Assembly: GCF_002237645.1 (NCBI RefSeq)
Contig: NZ_MJUZ01000018.1
Location: forward strand, 1-61,073
Direction of reading: 5' to 3'
Length of the DNA: 61,073 bases
Source: Desulfovibrio sp. MES5
GTDB lineage: Bacteria > Desulfobacterota > Desulfovibrionia > Desulfovibrionales > Desulfovibrionaceae
The first letter of the stretch is position 1, and each line of letters opens with the position of its first letter. The notes beneath the pieces are model-generated. The model saw nothing but the letters and a program-made list of their open reading frames with translations, ran no database searches and was not told the DNA's origin. Positions 15,183 through 24,815 of this stretch are shown piece by piece. A program made the position numbers and the translations under genes.

Positions 15183-17227
15183 GCGCTCAGCCCCCATATA
15201 AGCAGGCCCACCACAGTGGCAAGAATATACAGGATGTAGAGGTGGATTTTGCCGTGCTGTATGATTTTACAGGCATTGCACAGGCGCTCCACTGCCTCGA
15301 ACAGGGGCGTGTAAAATCCGTTGCGCAGGCGGTCCGGCGCAGAGACGCTCAGGGAGCCGCTTTTGGGAAACAGACGGGAATCAAGGTTCATGCGCACATT
15401 AAGCCCCATGCCCGGCGCAAAGATTTTGGCCAGCGGTTCGGAGAATCCGGCGTCCGTATACTGAATGCGGGCCGAACCGCCCTGGTAGCCGCAGCCCCAT
15501 GTGGGCATGGAACGCACGCTGCGCCGCCGGAGCATCCTTTTGCGCAGGATGATGCCCGCGAGGGCAAGGCCGAGGGCAATGGAACACACAAGCGATACCA
15601 TGGCGAGACTGGCGCGCGCCTGATCCTGCCCTGCTGCGGCTGCGCCCTGCATGTCGTTGGGCATGGGCAGCGCGGCAAGGCCCGTCATGGAGGCGAGGTC
15701 AAAAAAGGCCGGAGCCGCCAGCCCGCCAGCCACGCAGACGGCGGCGGGCAGCGCCAGGGGCCACAGCGTCTTCCAGCCCAGGGGGCGCGCACTGGCCGCA
15801 AAGCCGGTGCGGGGTTCGCCAAGAAAGGTGATGCCGTAAGCCTTGGTGTAGAGGGCGGCGGCGAGCCCGCTGATGAGAGCAAGGCCCACCAGCGCCAGCA
15901 GAAGCCCCACCTGCCGTTCCAGCCCAGGAAGACTGGGGCCGTCCAGAAGGGAGAGGGTCAGCACAAGTTCGCCCGCAAAACCATTGAGGGGCGGCAGGCA
16001 GGCAATGGCGGCCGCGCCAAGGGCAAAGGCCGCGCCAAGCAGCGGCAGACTCTTCTGCAGTCCGCCGAGCAGCTCCATACGCACGGTGCCCGTGGCGTGC
16101 AGCACTTCGCCCGCGCACAGAAAAAGCAGGCCCTTGAAGCCCGCATGATTCAGCATATGCATGAGGCAGCCTGCCATACCGAGGGTCGCAATCCAGGCGT
16201 TGCCGCAGGACAGGCCGATAAGGCTCGCGCCTGCGCCCATAAGCATGAGGCCCATATTTTCAACGCTGGAATAGGCCAGCAGGCGTTTGAGGTTGCTCTG
16301 CCCCAGAGCTTTTAAAATACCCATAAGGCCCGTGCCCAGGCCCACAAGCAGCAGGGCCCAGCCCCACCATTCGGGGGCAGCGCCCGGAGCGGCCAGCATG
16401 CCCAGGCTGCGAATGATGCCGTAAAGACCAGCGTTGATCATGGCCCCAGAAAGCAGGGCAGACACGTGGCTTGGGGCTGCTGGGTGCGCTTCTGGAAGCC
16501 AGACGTGCATGGGCGCAAGGCCCATCTTGGCTCCAAAGCCCAGAACGGCCAGCACAAAAAGGGCCGTCAGCACGTGGGGGCCTGCGTCGCGCACAACTCC
16601 CAGCATGACCGCGCCGCCCTGCAGGGCCTCAAAGGACGTGGCGCCCGTGCTTTGCCAGAGCAGGACGAAGAAGGCCATGAGCGCCACAGCGCCAAGATGG
16701 GCCGCCACAAGGTAGACCCATGAAGCGTCGCGCACCTTACGGTCGCCGTCGTTGAAGTCGATGAGAAAAAAGGGCGCGAGGGACATGAGCTCCCACGACA
16801 GCATGAAGAGCACGGCATCGCGTGCGGCCATGACGAGCGCCAGGCCCAGAAGCAGCAGCAGGTAGAAGAACCAGTGGGCTGCCAGGTTGTGTTCCTGCGG
16901 CTGCTCATGGCGCAGGGCAATGCCGCCGGAAATGGCGCACACAAGACCCAGCCCGAAGACCGGCAGCAAGAAGATCCTGCTCAGGGGGTCAAGCCCCAGA
17001 GTGCAGGCTCCTATGGGCAGTCCCCAGGGCAGACTTAATGAGACAGCCTCGGCCCAGGGAGAAAATGCCAGGGCGCACAGGCCAGCCACGCAACCCGCTG
17101 CGGCTCCGCAGGAGCCCAGCAGGTTGGCGGCCCGGCCAGTGCCCGCCGTTGGCGGCAAAAAAGCCAGCAGTGCCGTTCCGGCGGCTGTGGCCGCCAGGAT
17201 GAGCAGGGTTATGATAAAGAGCGTCAT
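15179..17227 (-). CDS. Proton-antiporter-type membrane subunit (HyfB type)
   Basis: A protein of 682 residues with about 16 membrane segments, the larger of two antiporter-like subunits in this complex. The conserved Glu is in LSWELMSLAPFFLI, and the family lysine is in GFGAKMGLAPMHVWLPEAHP. A later SVENMGLMLMGAGASLIGLS segment and a long cytoplasmic C-terminal extension match HyfB. It is the first gene of the hyf-like set and starts 26 bases after the UDP-glucuronate decarboxylase gene, so the two may be co-transcribed. HyfD, the third antiporter of E. coli hydrogenase 4, is absent. Confidence 0.9.
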   Translation of the reverse strand: MTLFIITLLILAATAAGTALLAFLPPTAGTGRAANLLGSCGAAAGCVAGLCALAFSPWAEAVSLSLPWGLPIGACTLGLDPLSRIFLLPVFGLGLVCAISGGIALRHEQPQEHNLAAHWFFYLLLLLGLALVMAARDAVLFMLSWELMSLAPFFLIDFNDGDRKVRDASWVYLVAAHLGAVALMAFFVLLWQSTGATSFEALQGGAVMLGVVRDAGPHVLTALFVLAVLGFGAKMGLAPMHVWLPEAHPAAPSHVSALLSGAMINAGLYGIIRSLGMLAAPGAAPEWWGWALLLVGLGTGLMGILKALGQSNLKRLLAYSSVENMGLMLMGAGASLIGLSCGNAWIATLGMAGCLMHMLNHAGFKGLLFLCAGEVLHATGTVRMELLGGLQKSLPLLGAAFALGAAAIACLPPLNGFAGELVLTLSLLDGPSLPGLERQVGLLLALVGLALISGLAAALYTKAYGITFLGEPRTGFAASARPLGWKTLWPLALPAAVCVAGGLAAPAFFDLASMTGLAALPMPNDMQGAAAAGQDQARASLAMVSLVCSIALGLALAGIILRKRMLRRRSVRSMPTWGCGYQGGSARIQYTDAGFSEPLAKIFAPGMGLNVRMNLDSRLFPKSGSLSVSAPDRLRNGFYTPLFEAVERLCNACKIIQHGKIHLYILYILATVVGLLIWGLSA

Positions 17228-17252
17228 GGCATTCAGAGGTTACGGACGGCGC

Positions 17253-18209
17253 TTAGGCCATGCCCTGTTTCAGCATATCCTCAAAATGTGCAATGGTTTT
17301 TTTCAGGCCGTCTTCAAGCTTGACCTGAGGCTCCCAGCCCAGTTTTTCACGGGCAAGGGTGATGTCGGGCTTGCGCTGCTTGGGGTCGTCGCAGGGCAGC
17401 GGTTCGCAGGTGATGACCGATCTGCTGCCCGTCATTTCCACAACCTTTTCAGCCAGTTCGCGGATGGTGAACTCACCGGGATTGCCCATGTTCATTGGGC
17501 CGATGAAGTCCTCCGGCGAGGCCATGAAGCGCACCATGCATTCGATGAGATCATCCACATAGCAGAAGGAGCGTGTCTGGCTGCCATCGCCGTAAATGGT
17601 GATGGGCTCGCCCTTGAGCGCCTGGATAATGAAGTTGGACACCACGCGCCCGTCGTTGGGATGCATCTTGGGACCATAGGTGTTGAAGATGCGCCCCACC
17701 TTGATGGGCAGGCCGCCCTGACGCCAGTAGGCGAAGAACAGGGCTTCGGCGCAGCGCTTGCCTTCATCGTAGCAGGAGCGGATGCCGTTGGGGTTCACGT
17801 GGCCCCAGTAGTCCTCGGGCTGCGGATGGATTTCGGGGTCGCCGTACACTTCGCTGGTGGACGCCTGATAGATGCGCGCCTTGAGCCTTTTGGCCAGGCC
17901 CAGCATGTTGATGGCCCCGTGAACGCAGGTCTTGATGGTCTGCACGGGGTCGTGCTGGTAGTGTATGGGCGAGGCCGGGCAGGCCAGATTATAGATTTCG
18001 TCCACTTCCACGTAGAGGGGAAAGGTCACATCATGGCGGATGAGTTCAAACCTTCTGTTGTCGAGAAATTCTTCAACATTGGCGCGGGCGCTGGAAAAAA
18101 AGTTGTCCAGGCAGAGAACTTCGTGGCCTTCGTTGAGCAGTCTTTCACAGAGGTGGGAACCCAGAAAGCCTGAACCGCCTGTAACGAGTATACGTTTGCG
18201 GAGATGCAT
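17253..18209 (-). CDS. UDP-glucuronate decarboxylase (UDP-xylose synthase)
   Basis: An extended short-chain dehydrogenase of 318 residues. The Rossmann motif [10 protein letters not shown] is at residues 11-20. The catalytic Tyr and Lys are in [11 protein letters not shown], a signature of UDP-xylose synthases rather than of generic epimerases, and [19 protein letters not shown] follows. It converts UDP-glucuronate to UDP-xylose for surface polysaccharides. It lies just upstream of the Ehr operon without functional kinship; the glycan genes at 49-55 kb are more likely partners. Confidence 0.88.
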   Translation of the reverse strand: MHLRKRILVTGGSGFLGSHLCERLLNEGHEVLCLDNFFSSARANVEEFLDNRRFELIRHDVTFPLYVEVDEIYNLACPASPIHYQHDPVQTIKTCVHGAINMLGLAKRLKARIYQASTSEVYGDPEIHPQPEDYWGHVNPNGIRSCYDEGKRCAEALFFAYWRQGGLPIKVGRIFNTYGPKMHPNDGRVVSNFIIQALKGEPITIYGDGSQTRSFCYVDDLIECMVRFMASPEDFIGPMNMGNPGEFTIRELAEKVVEMTGSRSVITCEPLPCDDPKQRKPDITLAREKLGWEPQVKLEDGLKKTIAHFEDMLKQGMA

Positions 18210-18382
18210 ATTTCCCCCGGGAAGGTATTGTTAAATCATGCGTTGGTGCAACAAAAACGCTTAAGCATAGTCCTATTGTTCAGGCTTTGCAATGGCATTC
18301 ACGGCCGCCTGGGCATACGCGCGGCATGGGCAGCGGCTTGCCCTTGCCCGTCCTCGTTGCTATGTATCGGCGCGAGGTACAC

Positions 18383-19204
18383 ATGTCCAAGAAATCCGTT
18401 GAACGTATTGATCCCGTTACCGTGGCGCTGCCGCCTGAAGGCGTGGACAGCCACGCCCATCTGGACGGCGAGGAATTTGATCAGGACCGCGAGGCCGTGC
18501 TCGCGCGCGCCAGCGCCTGCGGCGTGGCCCATGTGGGCAACGTCTTTCTGGGGCCGGAAGACTTCGCCGCCAGGCGGCAGTATTTTGAGGCCCACCCCCA
18601 GGTGTTTTTCCTGCTGGGCATCCACCCCTGCCACGGGCAGGACTGCACGCCGCAAGCGCTTGAGGCCATGCGCCGGGCCTTTGATGAAGACCCGCGCTTG
18701 AAAGCGGTGGGTGAGATAGGACTGGATTTTCACTGGGACGACTGCCCCCGCGAGGTGCAGTACGAGGCCTTTGCCGCCCAGTTGCAGCTGGCGCGCCAAG
18801 TGGGGCGGCCTGTGGTGATCCATTGCCGCGAGGCTGAAGAAGAAACCCTTATGGTTCTGGAATCGAAGGGGTTTAAAGACTATCCCCTGCTGTGGCACTG
18901 CTTTGGTCAGGGGCCGGATATGGCCGCGCGCATCCTTGCCAACGGCTGGCATATCTCCGTTCCCGGCCCTGTCACCTATAAGGCCAACGAAGACCTGCGG
19001 CAGGCTGTGGCCCGTATTCCGGCCGACCGCCTCATGCTGGAGACCGACGCTCCCTATCTCGCGCCCCTGCCCTGGCGCGGCAAGCGCAACGAGCCCGCGT
19101 TCACGGTGTTTACGGCCAGGGCCGTGGCCGAGGCGCGCGGGCAGGCAGTGGAAGAGGTCTGGCGCGTGTGCGGGAACAACGCCCGCCGCTTTTTCGGCCT
19201 GTAG
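18383..19204 (+). CDS. TatD-family metal-dependent hydrolase
   Basis: A TatD-type protein of 273 residues with a TIM-barrel fold. Metal ligands are visible in DSHAHLD near the N-terminus, GEIGLDFHWD, VIHCREAEEE, LWHCFGQ and METDAPYLAP-like LETDAPYLAP near the end. Such enzymes are cytoplasmic DNases or D-aminoacyl-tRNA deacylase-like hydrolases. The frame is open from 18287, but GAGG lies five bases before the ATG at 18383 and the family N-terminus starts there. It is divergent from the decarboxylase gene. Confidence 0.9.
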   Translation: MSKKSVERIDPVTVALPPEGVDSHAHLDGEEFDQDREAVLARASACGVAHVGNVFLGPEDFAARRQYFEAHPQVFFLLGIHPCHGQDCTPQALEAMRRAFDEDPRLKAVGEIGLDFHWDDCPREVQYEAFAAQLQLARQVGRPVVIHCREAEEETLMVLESKGFKDYPLLWHCFGQGPDMAARILANGWHISVPGPVTYKANEDLRQAVARIPADRLMLETDAPYLAPLPWRGKRNEPAFTVFTARAVAEARGQAVEEVWRVCGNNARRFFGL

Positions 19205-19839
19205 ACAAGCGCCGCGCGGGCCGGTCAGGAGGCGTCCCGTTTTTCTGCGCTGGCAAACTTGCCGTCCCGTATGCCAGTGGCGGCCTCACGCATCAGTGGG
19301 CCGAACAGCGTTTGGACATAGTTGGCCCGCATACCAGTGGCGACTGCGCATGCAGTGGCGGCTGCGCGCGAGGGGCGGCTGAAGGCGTGGCGGTGCTGGA
19401 GGCGTGGCGGCGCTGGAGGGACGGGCAAGTCTGCCGCCCGCGCCGCAAGTGGCAGCCTTCGGCATCTTTCGTTGAAACAGCGCGAAAAGGCGGATTGTTG
19501 CCTCGCTTGACCAGATAAAGACCCTCGGATACTGTTTCTGCCATGGTTGACTTTTGCAACACTTCGGCTCCCCCTCTGTGGAGGCAGTGTCGGCGCGATA
19601 CCCTGGTTTTTGTGGAATCCGCGACCGCAAAAGCATCTCTGTTCTGTTTTTTCGGCGTCACCTGACCGTTTGTCAGGTGGGGCTGGATGTCTCCCGCGCT
19701 CCATTAGTGGACAGCCTTTATGCTGTCCGCGAGGGCGGCTTCTTCCTTACACCTGACTCCCGGCGGCGTGGTCACGCCATCTTGTTGTGTTGTGCGGCGC
19801 ATGCGCGCCACCCGTTCACGCTAACCGTAGGAGACAGTC
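19205..19839. other. Long leader region upstream of pstS
   Basis: No convincing gene is present. A 17-bp imperfect direct repeat occupies 19384-19400 and 19401-19417 (GGCGTGGCGGTGCTGGA). There are two perfect hairpins. CACCTGAC and GTCAGGTG at 19659-19679 flank a five-base loop; GGACAGC and GCTGTCC at 19709-19728 flank a six-base loop. Either could be an operator or a leader structure for the pst genes. I could not find a clear Pho box. Confidence 0.5.
19659..19679. promoter_or_regulatory. Perfect inverted repeat upstream of pstS, possible operator
   Basis: CACCTGAC, five bases, then GTCAGGTG. No T-run follows, so a binding site or leader hairpin is more likely than a terminator. It lies 160 bases before the pstS start. 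Confidence 0.4.
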
Positions 19840-20676
19840 ATGAAACGTGGAATCCTCGCGGCTCTTTTGCTTTTGTGCGGCATGGGCACGGCCCTGGCCG
19901 CCGCTCCGGCAGCGCCCCTGGACGCCTTTAAGGGCCAGAAGGGCGCTATAGACATCGCGGGCGGCACTGCCCACATCCCTGTTATGAAAGAGGCCGCCAG
20001 GCAGATTATGGAGGCCAATCCCGACGTGCGCATCACCGTGGCTGGCGGCGGTTCCGGCGTGGGCGTGCAGAAGGTGGGCGAGGGCATTGTGCAGATCGGC
20101 AATACAGGCCGCGCCCTCAAGCCTGCCGAAGTGGAAAAGTACGGCCTCGTGTCCTTTCCCTTCGCCATCGACGGCGTGGCCGTGGCCGTCAATCCGGCCA
20201 ACAAGGTGGCGGGGCTGACCAAGGCCCAGATCAAGGATATCTTCTCCGGCAAGATCGCCAACTGGAAGGAAGTGGGCGGCGCTGACGCCGCCATATCCCT
20301 CTATGTGCGTGAAGACGGCAGCGGCACCCGCGAGACCTTTGAAGAACGCGCTCTGGACAAGGGCGCATCCTCCGCCGGGGCCAATGTGGTCAACTCCAAC
20401 GGAGCCATGAAGACCGCCATAAGCCAGGACCCCAACGCCGTCGGCTATGTGGGAATCGGCCATCTGGACAAGAGCATCAAGGGCGTGAGTGTGGACGGCA
20501 TGGCCCCCAGCCAGGAAAACGCCGCTTCCGGGCAGTACACCGTTACCCGTCTGCTCTACATGAACACCAAGGGCGAACCTCAGGGCATCACCAAGGGCTT
20601 TGTGGACTACATCTTTACTCCTGCCGGGCAGGAGATTGTGTCCAAGGCCGGCTACATCCCCTATGTCAAAAAATAG
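19840..20676 (+). CDS. pstS: Phosphate ABC transporter substrate-binding protein
   Basis: A periplasmic binding protein of 278 residues. The signal peptide is MKRGILAALLLLCGMGTALA, with cleavage after ALA-A. Phosphate-binding landmarks include VAGGGSGVGVQKVGEG, IGNTGRAL, and VREDGSGTRETFEERAL, where the Ser and Arg contact phosphate. It is the short PstS form common in anaerobes. The start follows TAGGAGACAGTC. It is the first gene of pstSCAB, with the permease genes directly overlapping downstream. Confidence 0.93.
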   Translation: MKRGILAALLLLCGMGTALAAAPAAPLDAFKGQKGAIDIAGGTAHIPVMKEAARQIMEANPDVRITVAGGGSGVGVQKVGEGIVQIGNTGRALKPAEVEKYGLVSFPFAIDGVAVAVNPANKVAGLTKAQIKDIFSGKIANWKEVGGADAAISLYVREDGSGTRETFEERALDKGASSAGANVVNSNGAMKTAISQDPNAVGYVGIGHLDKSIKGVSVDGMAPSQENAASGQYTVTRLLYMNTKGEPQGITKGFVDYIFTPAGQEIVSKAGYIPYVKK

Positions 20677-21616
20677 GGAATCGGCTGTCCGTCAGGGCGG
20701 GGGCGCTGCGGCGCTTCCGCCTGCGGGCCTGCAGGCGGCGGACCATACCGACAGTCCGGGCCTGGCCCTGCGTCTGTCGGTATGGGTGGCGGTGCTGGCC
20801 GTGGTGCTGCTTTTTGCCATGGTCGTCATGGCAGCCCTGCCCGCCATAAGACTTCCCGGCCCCGGCGGCCCCCTTGACTGGGTCTGGCAGCCCGCGCAGG
20901 GAAGATTCGGCATCCTGCCCATGTGCGTGGGGTCTCTGGCCCTTGCCGCGGTAGCCCTGCTGCTGGGCTGGCCTCTGGCCGTGGGCCTGTGCTGCTGGCT
21001 GCTTACCGAAGAGAGCCCAGCCCTGCAGCCCCTGGTTCGCTTTGTCGAGGGGTTTGTGCGCTTCATGACCACGGTGCCCACGGTTGTGTACGGCTTTGCC
21101 GCCGTATTCTTGCTGACGCCCTTTGCCCGGGCGCTGCTGGGCGGCACGGGCATGTGTCTGGCCGCTGCGGGCGTGATGCTGGTTCTGCTGATTTTACCCA
21201 CTATGACGCTGATTCTGATGGCGGGCCTGCGGCCCCGGCTTGAGCGGCTTTGCCCCTGGGGCCTGGCCATGGGCTTCAGCCGTTTTGACCTGACGCGCCT
21301 TTTTGTGCTGCCCCGGTCTGGCCGCAATCTGGCCAGCGCCGCTGTGCTGGGTTTTGGCAGGGCCGTGGGCGACACGCTCATTCCGCTCATGCTGGCGGGC
21401 AATGCCACGCACGTTCCCGGCGGTCTGGCCGAAAGCATGCGCAGCCTCACGGCGCACATGGCGCTGGTCACGGCCAATGAGGTGGGCGGGGCGGCGTACA
21501 ATTCCCTTTTTGTGGCCGGGCTCATTCTGCTGGCTGTCAATACGGCGGCAAGCCTGGCCTTGCGCCGCCTTGTCAGGCAGAAAGACGCCACGGAGCAGCG
21601 GGAGGCGTCGGCATGA
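20663..21616 (+). CDS. pstC: Phosphate ABC transporter permease PstC
   Basis: A permease of about 317 residues with six membrane segments, starting with a short cytoplasmic N-terminus (MSKNRESAV). The permease signature lies around FGRAVGDTLIPLMLAGNA (usually G-R-A-x-G-E/D-T). It overlaps pstS by 14 bases and pstA by four (ATGA). The start is uncertain: this ATG has no clear ribosome site and may rely on coupling to pstS. Confidence 0.88.
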   Translation: MSKNRESAVRQGGGAAALPPAGLQAADHTDSPGLALRLSVWVAVLAVVLLFAMVVMAALPAIRLPGPGGPLDWVWQPAQGRFGILPMCVGSLALAAVALLLGWPLAVGLCCWLLTEESPALQPLVRFVEGFVRFMTTVPTVVYGFAAVFLLTPFARALLGGTGMCLAAAGVMLVLLILPTMTLILMAGLRPRLERLCPWGLAMGFSRFDLTRLFVLPRSGRNLASAAVLGFGRAVGDTLIPLMLAGNATHVPGGLAESMRSLTAHMALVTANEVGGAAYNSLFVAGLILLAVNTAASLALRRLVRQKDATEQREASA

Positions 21617-22500
21617 GGCGCGGCGTTCTTGTGCAGATCTCCATGCGCTGGCTGCTGCGCGCCTGCGCCCTGATCCCGTGTGCGGCCGTGCTTTTTTTAC
21701 TGGGCTTTCTGACCGTCAAGGGCGCTCCACAGTTGGGCAGCCATCTGCTTTTTGGCGACGTGCCGTCTCTGGACGCCCTGCTGGGACGCCGTCCTGTATG
21801 GGATGGTTTGTGGCCAGCCTGTGCGGGAACCCTGTATCTTGTGGGCCTGACCATGGCGCTGGCCCTTTTTCCCGGCGTGGGCTGCGGCCTGTATCTGGCG
21901 GAATTCGCCCCGGCGCGTCAGGCCGGGCGCATCCGTCTGGCCATGGATGTGCTGGCGGGCACGCCGTCCATCGTTATGGGGCTCTTCGGCTTTACGCTCA
22001 TACTTTTTCTGCGCCACTCCGTCTGGCCCGGAGCCAACACGTCCCTGCTGCTCTCGGCCTGCTGTCTGGCCCTTCTGGTGTTGCCGGTCATTGTGACCGC
22101 CACCTGTGAAGCTCTGGAGGCTGTGCCCGACAGCCTGCGCCTCACTGGGGCCGCGCTGGGCTTTACCCGGCGGCAGCTTGCCCGCCGGATTCTGCTGCCA
22201 GCCGCCGGGCCGGGCATATGGGGAGGCGTGCTGCTGGCCACGGGCAGGGCGGCCGAAGACACGGCGGTGATCATGCTTACGGGCGTTGTGGCCAATGCCG
22301 GGTTGCCCGGCGGGCTGGCGGACAAGTTTGAGGCTTTGCCTTTTTCCATTTATTACACTGCGGCGCAGTACCAGAATACGGATGAGCTGCTGCGCGGTTT
22401 TGGAGCGGCTCTGGTGCTGCTTTTGCTGTCGTCGGCCCTGCTTTTTTGCGCCCGGCGTATGGAAAAGCGCTTTCGCCAGCGCTGGCAGGGGGTAGCGTGA
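21613..22500 (+). CDS. pstA: Phosphate ABC transporter permease PstA
   Basis: The second permease subunit, 295 residues with about six membrane segments. The conserved coupling-helix signature is in ATGRAAEDTAVIMLTG, and VLAGTPSIVMGLFGF is typical of PstA. The start overlaps the pstC stop (ATGA) and the stop overlaps the pstB GTG start, so it is translated as part of a tight operon. Confidence 0.9.
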   Translation: MRRGVLVQISMRWLLRACALIPCAAVLFLLGFLTVKGAPQLGSHLLFGDVPSLDALLGRRPVWDGLWPACAGTLYLVGLTMALALFPGVGCGLYLAEFAPARQAGRIRLAMDVLAGTPSIVMGLFGFTLILFLRHSVWPGANTSLLLSACCLALLVLPVIVTATCEALEAVPDSLRLTGAALGFTRRQLARRILLPAAGPGIWGGVLLATGRAAEDTAVIMLTGVVANAGLPGGLADKFEALPFSIYYTAAQYQNTDELLRGFGAALVLLLLSSALLFCARRMEKRFRQRWQGVA

Positions 22501-23261
22501 GTTCTGCGGTTCGCATCAATGACCTGTGCGTGCACTTCGGGCGGCAGCAGGTGCTGCACAATGTCTGCATGGAGGCCCCCAGGCAGGGCATCACCGTGCT
22601 TGCCGGGCGTTCCGGTTCGGGCAAGACCACCTTGCTGCGCGCCTTGAACCGCCTGAACGAGACCTTTTTTCACTGCCGCACGTCGGGCGTGGTGGAGCTT
22701 GACCTGGGGCGCGGGCTTGAGACCATATCTCCCGCGCCCGGCGTGAACGTGCGCCCGCTGGCGCAGCTTCGCCGTTTGGTGGGCATGGTTTTTCAGACGC
22801 CCAACGTCCTGCCCGTCAGTGTGGAGCGCAACCTCGCCCTGCCCCTTGAAGTGGTGGCGGGCCTGCCCGAAAAAGAGCGCGGCCTGAAAACCCGGGAGGC
22901 GCTCATGAGCGTGGGCCTGTGGGAGGAGGTGAAGGATCGCCTTGATATGCCTGCGGAACGGCTTTCCGGCGGGCAGCAGCAGCGCCTTTGCCTTGCGCGG
23001 GCCTTGGCTCTGGAGCCCGCCATGCTGTTGCTGGACGAGCCCACGGCATCCCTGGACGTTCATGCCACGGCGGAGATTGAAGATTTGCTGTTGCGTCTTG
23101 CCAGCCAGTATCCGTTGCTGGTGGTTTCGCACAATCCGGAGCAGGCCGTGCGCCTGGGAGAGCGACTGATCATCATGGCGGACGGCCGTGTGCGGCAGGT
23201 TTTTGAGCGCGGGCAGGTGGACGGCGAGGCCGTGGCCCGAGCCCTTGCGGACGCGGGGTAG
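22497..23261 (+). CDS. pstB: Phosphate ABC transporter ATPase
   Basis: An ATPase of 254 residues with Walker A GRSGSGKTTLL, Q-loop VFQTPNVLP, ABC signature LSGGQQQRLCLARA and Walker B MLLLDEPTASLD. An upstream ATG at 22446 lies deep in pstA. The GTG at 22497 forms a GTGA overlap with the pstA stop, has AGGGGG upstream and gives the normal length, so I chose it. phoU, which usually follows pstB, is not present here. Confidence 0.92.
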   Translation: MSSAVRINDLCVHFGRQQVLHNVCMEAPRQGITVLAGRSGSGKTTLLRALNRLNETFFHCRTSGVVELDLGRGLETISPAPGVNVRPLAQLRRLVGMVFQTPNVLPVSVERNLALPLEVVAGLPEKERGLKTREALMSVGLWEEVKDRLDMPAERLSGGQQQRLCLARALALEPAMLLLDEPTASLDVHATAEIEDLLLRLASQYPLLVVSHNPEQAVRLGERLIIMADGRVRQVFERGQVDGEAVARALADAG

Positions 23262-23584
23262 GGCAAAGCCGCCCTGCATTGGCGCTGGCACGGTGTTCTT
23301 GCGCTGACGCAGGCGCAAGCGAGGCTTGCACGCGCTGGTCTGCGCTGGCCTGCGCTGATCTGCGCGTTTGTGCCGTTGCGGGCCGTAACGCTTCAGCCGC
23401 GTGACCCTCCCAAGTCACCCGCAAGCTCGCGAAAAAAACGCCGTGCTCCGCGCCTGCCCACCTTGCCGCAGTGGGGCGAAATCCTGTATTTCCTGATAAA
23501 TTTGTCAACAATCTTGGAAATATCCTCTCACTCCCTTGACCTTGCCGCCTGAAGCACGGCATTCTCTTTTTTGAAGGAGGAAGC
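23262..23584. other. Intergenic region with 10-bp tandem repeats
   Basis: No gene is supported. At 23331-23366 a 10-bp unit TGCGCTGGTC is repeated about 3.6 times with small changes. The region ends with AAGGAGGAAGC, the ribosome site of the lipoate ligase gene. Confidence 0.5.
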
Positions 23585-24571
23585 ATGGAGCATCTGACTT
23601 TTTCGACCCTTGATCCAGCCTTCAACTTGGCGCTTGAAGAAGTTCTGTTTCAGTCCCTGCCTGCTGGCCATCCCGGCTGGTTTCTGCTTTGGCAGAATGG
23701 CCCCTCAGTCATTGTGGGCCGCCATCAATGCACAGCTGATGAAGTGAACGCAGACTTCATCCGTCGCGAAAATCTGCCTGTGGTGCGCCGCATAACCGGC
23801 GGCGGAGCCGTGTACCACGATACGGGCAACCTCAACTTTTCCTTTATTGAACATGCCAATGGCCGCGAAAAGGTGGATTTCAGGCGCTACCTGGAACCTG
23901 TGTGCGCTGCGCTGGCCGATCTTGGCGTGCAGGCCGAGATATCGGGCCGCAATGACATTGAGGCCCAAGGGCGCAAAATTTCCGGCAGCGGGCAGATGCT
24001 GCGGCGGGGCAAGGTGCTGCACCACGGCACCCTGCTTATTGACGTGAATTTTGAGCGGCTTGTAGAAGCTTTGAATGTTGATCCTGAAAAGATGCGCTCC
24101 AAGGGCGTTGCCTCGGTGCGGTCGCGGGTGGGCAATATTTCGGAATACTGGCGTCCCGGCAGTGATGTCGCGGCCTTGACGGCGGCCCTGATTCGCCGTT
24201 GCGCCGACGCTCCCGGCACGGTAGACGAGGCCCTTGTGGCCGAAGCCCAAAGGCTGGCTGATGAAAAATACCGGCAGTGGAGCTGGAACTACGGGGCCAT
24301 GCCCAATTTTACCGAGCGCAAGCGGCAGCGCTTTGATTGGGGCACAGTTGAACTGCGCATTGATGTAAAAAGCGGGCACATAGCCGCCTGTAAAATATTG
24401 GGCGATTTTTTCTGCAATGCCGGAGAGGGCATTCAAGAGTTGGAGCAGCGCCTTATTGGTGTTTCACGAGAGCCGGAACACCTGGAACAAGTTTTGGAAC
24501 AGGTCGATTTATCCCGCTATTTCAGTAACTGCGAACCATCTGTTATGACAAGGTTTTTTGCTCGAGCGTAA
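23585..24571 (+). CDS. lplA: Lipoate-protein ligase A
   Basis: A ligase of 328 residues that activates lipoate with ATP and attaches it to lipoyl domains. The BPL/LplA catalytic domain has RRITGGGAVYHDTGNLNFSF and the catalytic Lys in GRKISGSGQMLRRGKVLHHG. A C-terminal accessory domain of about 90 residues follows. A very strong AAGGAGGAAGC ribosome site precedes the ATG. It lies upstream of the glycine cleavage genes and probably lipoylates the GcvH encoded at 26020. Confidence 0.92.
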   Translation: MEHLTFSTLDPAFNLALEEVLFQSLPAGHPGWFLLWQNGPSVIVGRHQCTADEVNADFIRRENLPVVRRITGGGAVYHDTGNLNFSFIEHANGREKVDFRRYLEPVCAALADLGVQAEISGRNDIEAQGRKISGSGQMLRRGKVLHHGTLLIDVNFERLVEALNVDPEKMRSKGVASVRSRVGNISEYWRPGSDVAALTAALIRRCADAPGTVDEALVAEAQRLADEKYRQWSWNYGAMPNFTERKRQRFDWGTVELRIDVKSGHIAACKILGDFFCNAGEGIQELEQRLIGVSREPEHLEQVLEQVDLSRYFSNCEPSVMTRFFARA

Positions 24572-24815
24572 AAGGATGAACGCCAAAAGACGGGTGTGGA
24601 AAATAATTTGGTTAATACTTGAAGCATGTTATGTATGCAGAATGCGAAACCGCAATGCATATGGAATGCTGATATTTTTTTCACACTTCTTGTGTCTATC
24701 CTTTGCAAGTGGTATCCTTTGTGTATAAGTGCGTTGTTGGTTTTCTTTGGGGGCTGCGCCCAGTGCCTGGCATGACGCAGCTATTTTGTAACCACACCCA
24801 GACCAAGGAGAAAAC

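Noticed and set aside
19205..19839. Several open frames in the pstS leader, including ones of over 100 codons
   Set aside because: They conflict with each other, lack ribosome sites and cross hairpins; none has a recognisable product.
23331..23366. 10-bp tandem repeats as a CRISPR or integron signal
   Set aside because: The unit is too short, there are no spacers, and the repeats are imperfect; it is a simple tandem repeat.
24572..24815. Glycine riboswitch upstream of gcvT
   Set aside because: I looked for the conserved glycine aptamer elements and found none; only a weak sigma-70-like pair is visible.
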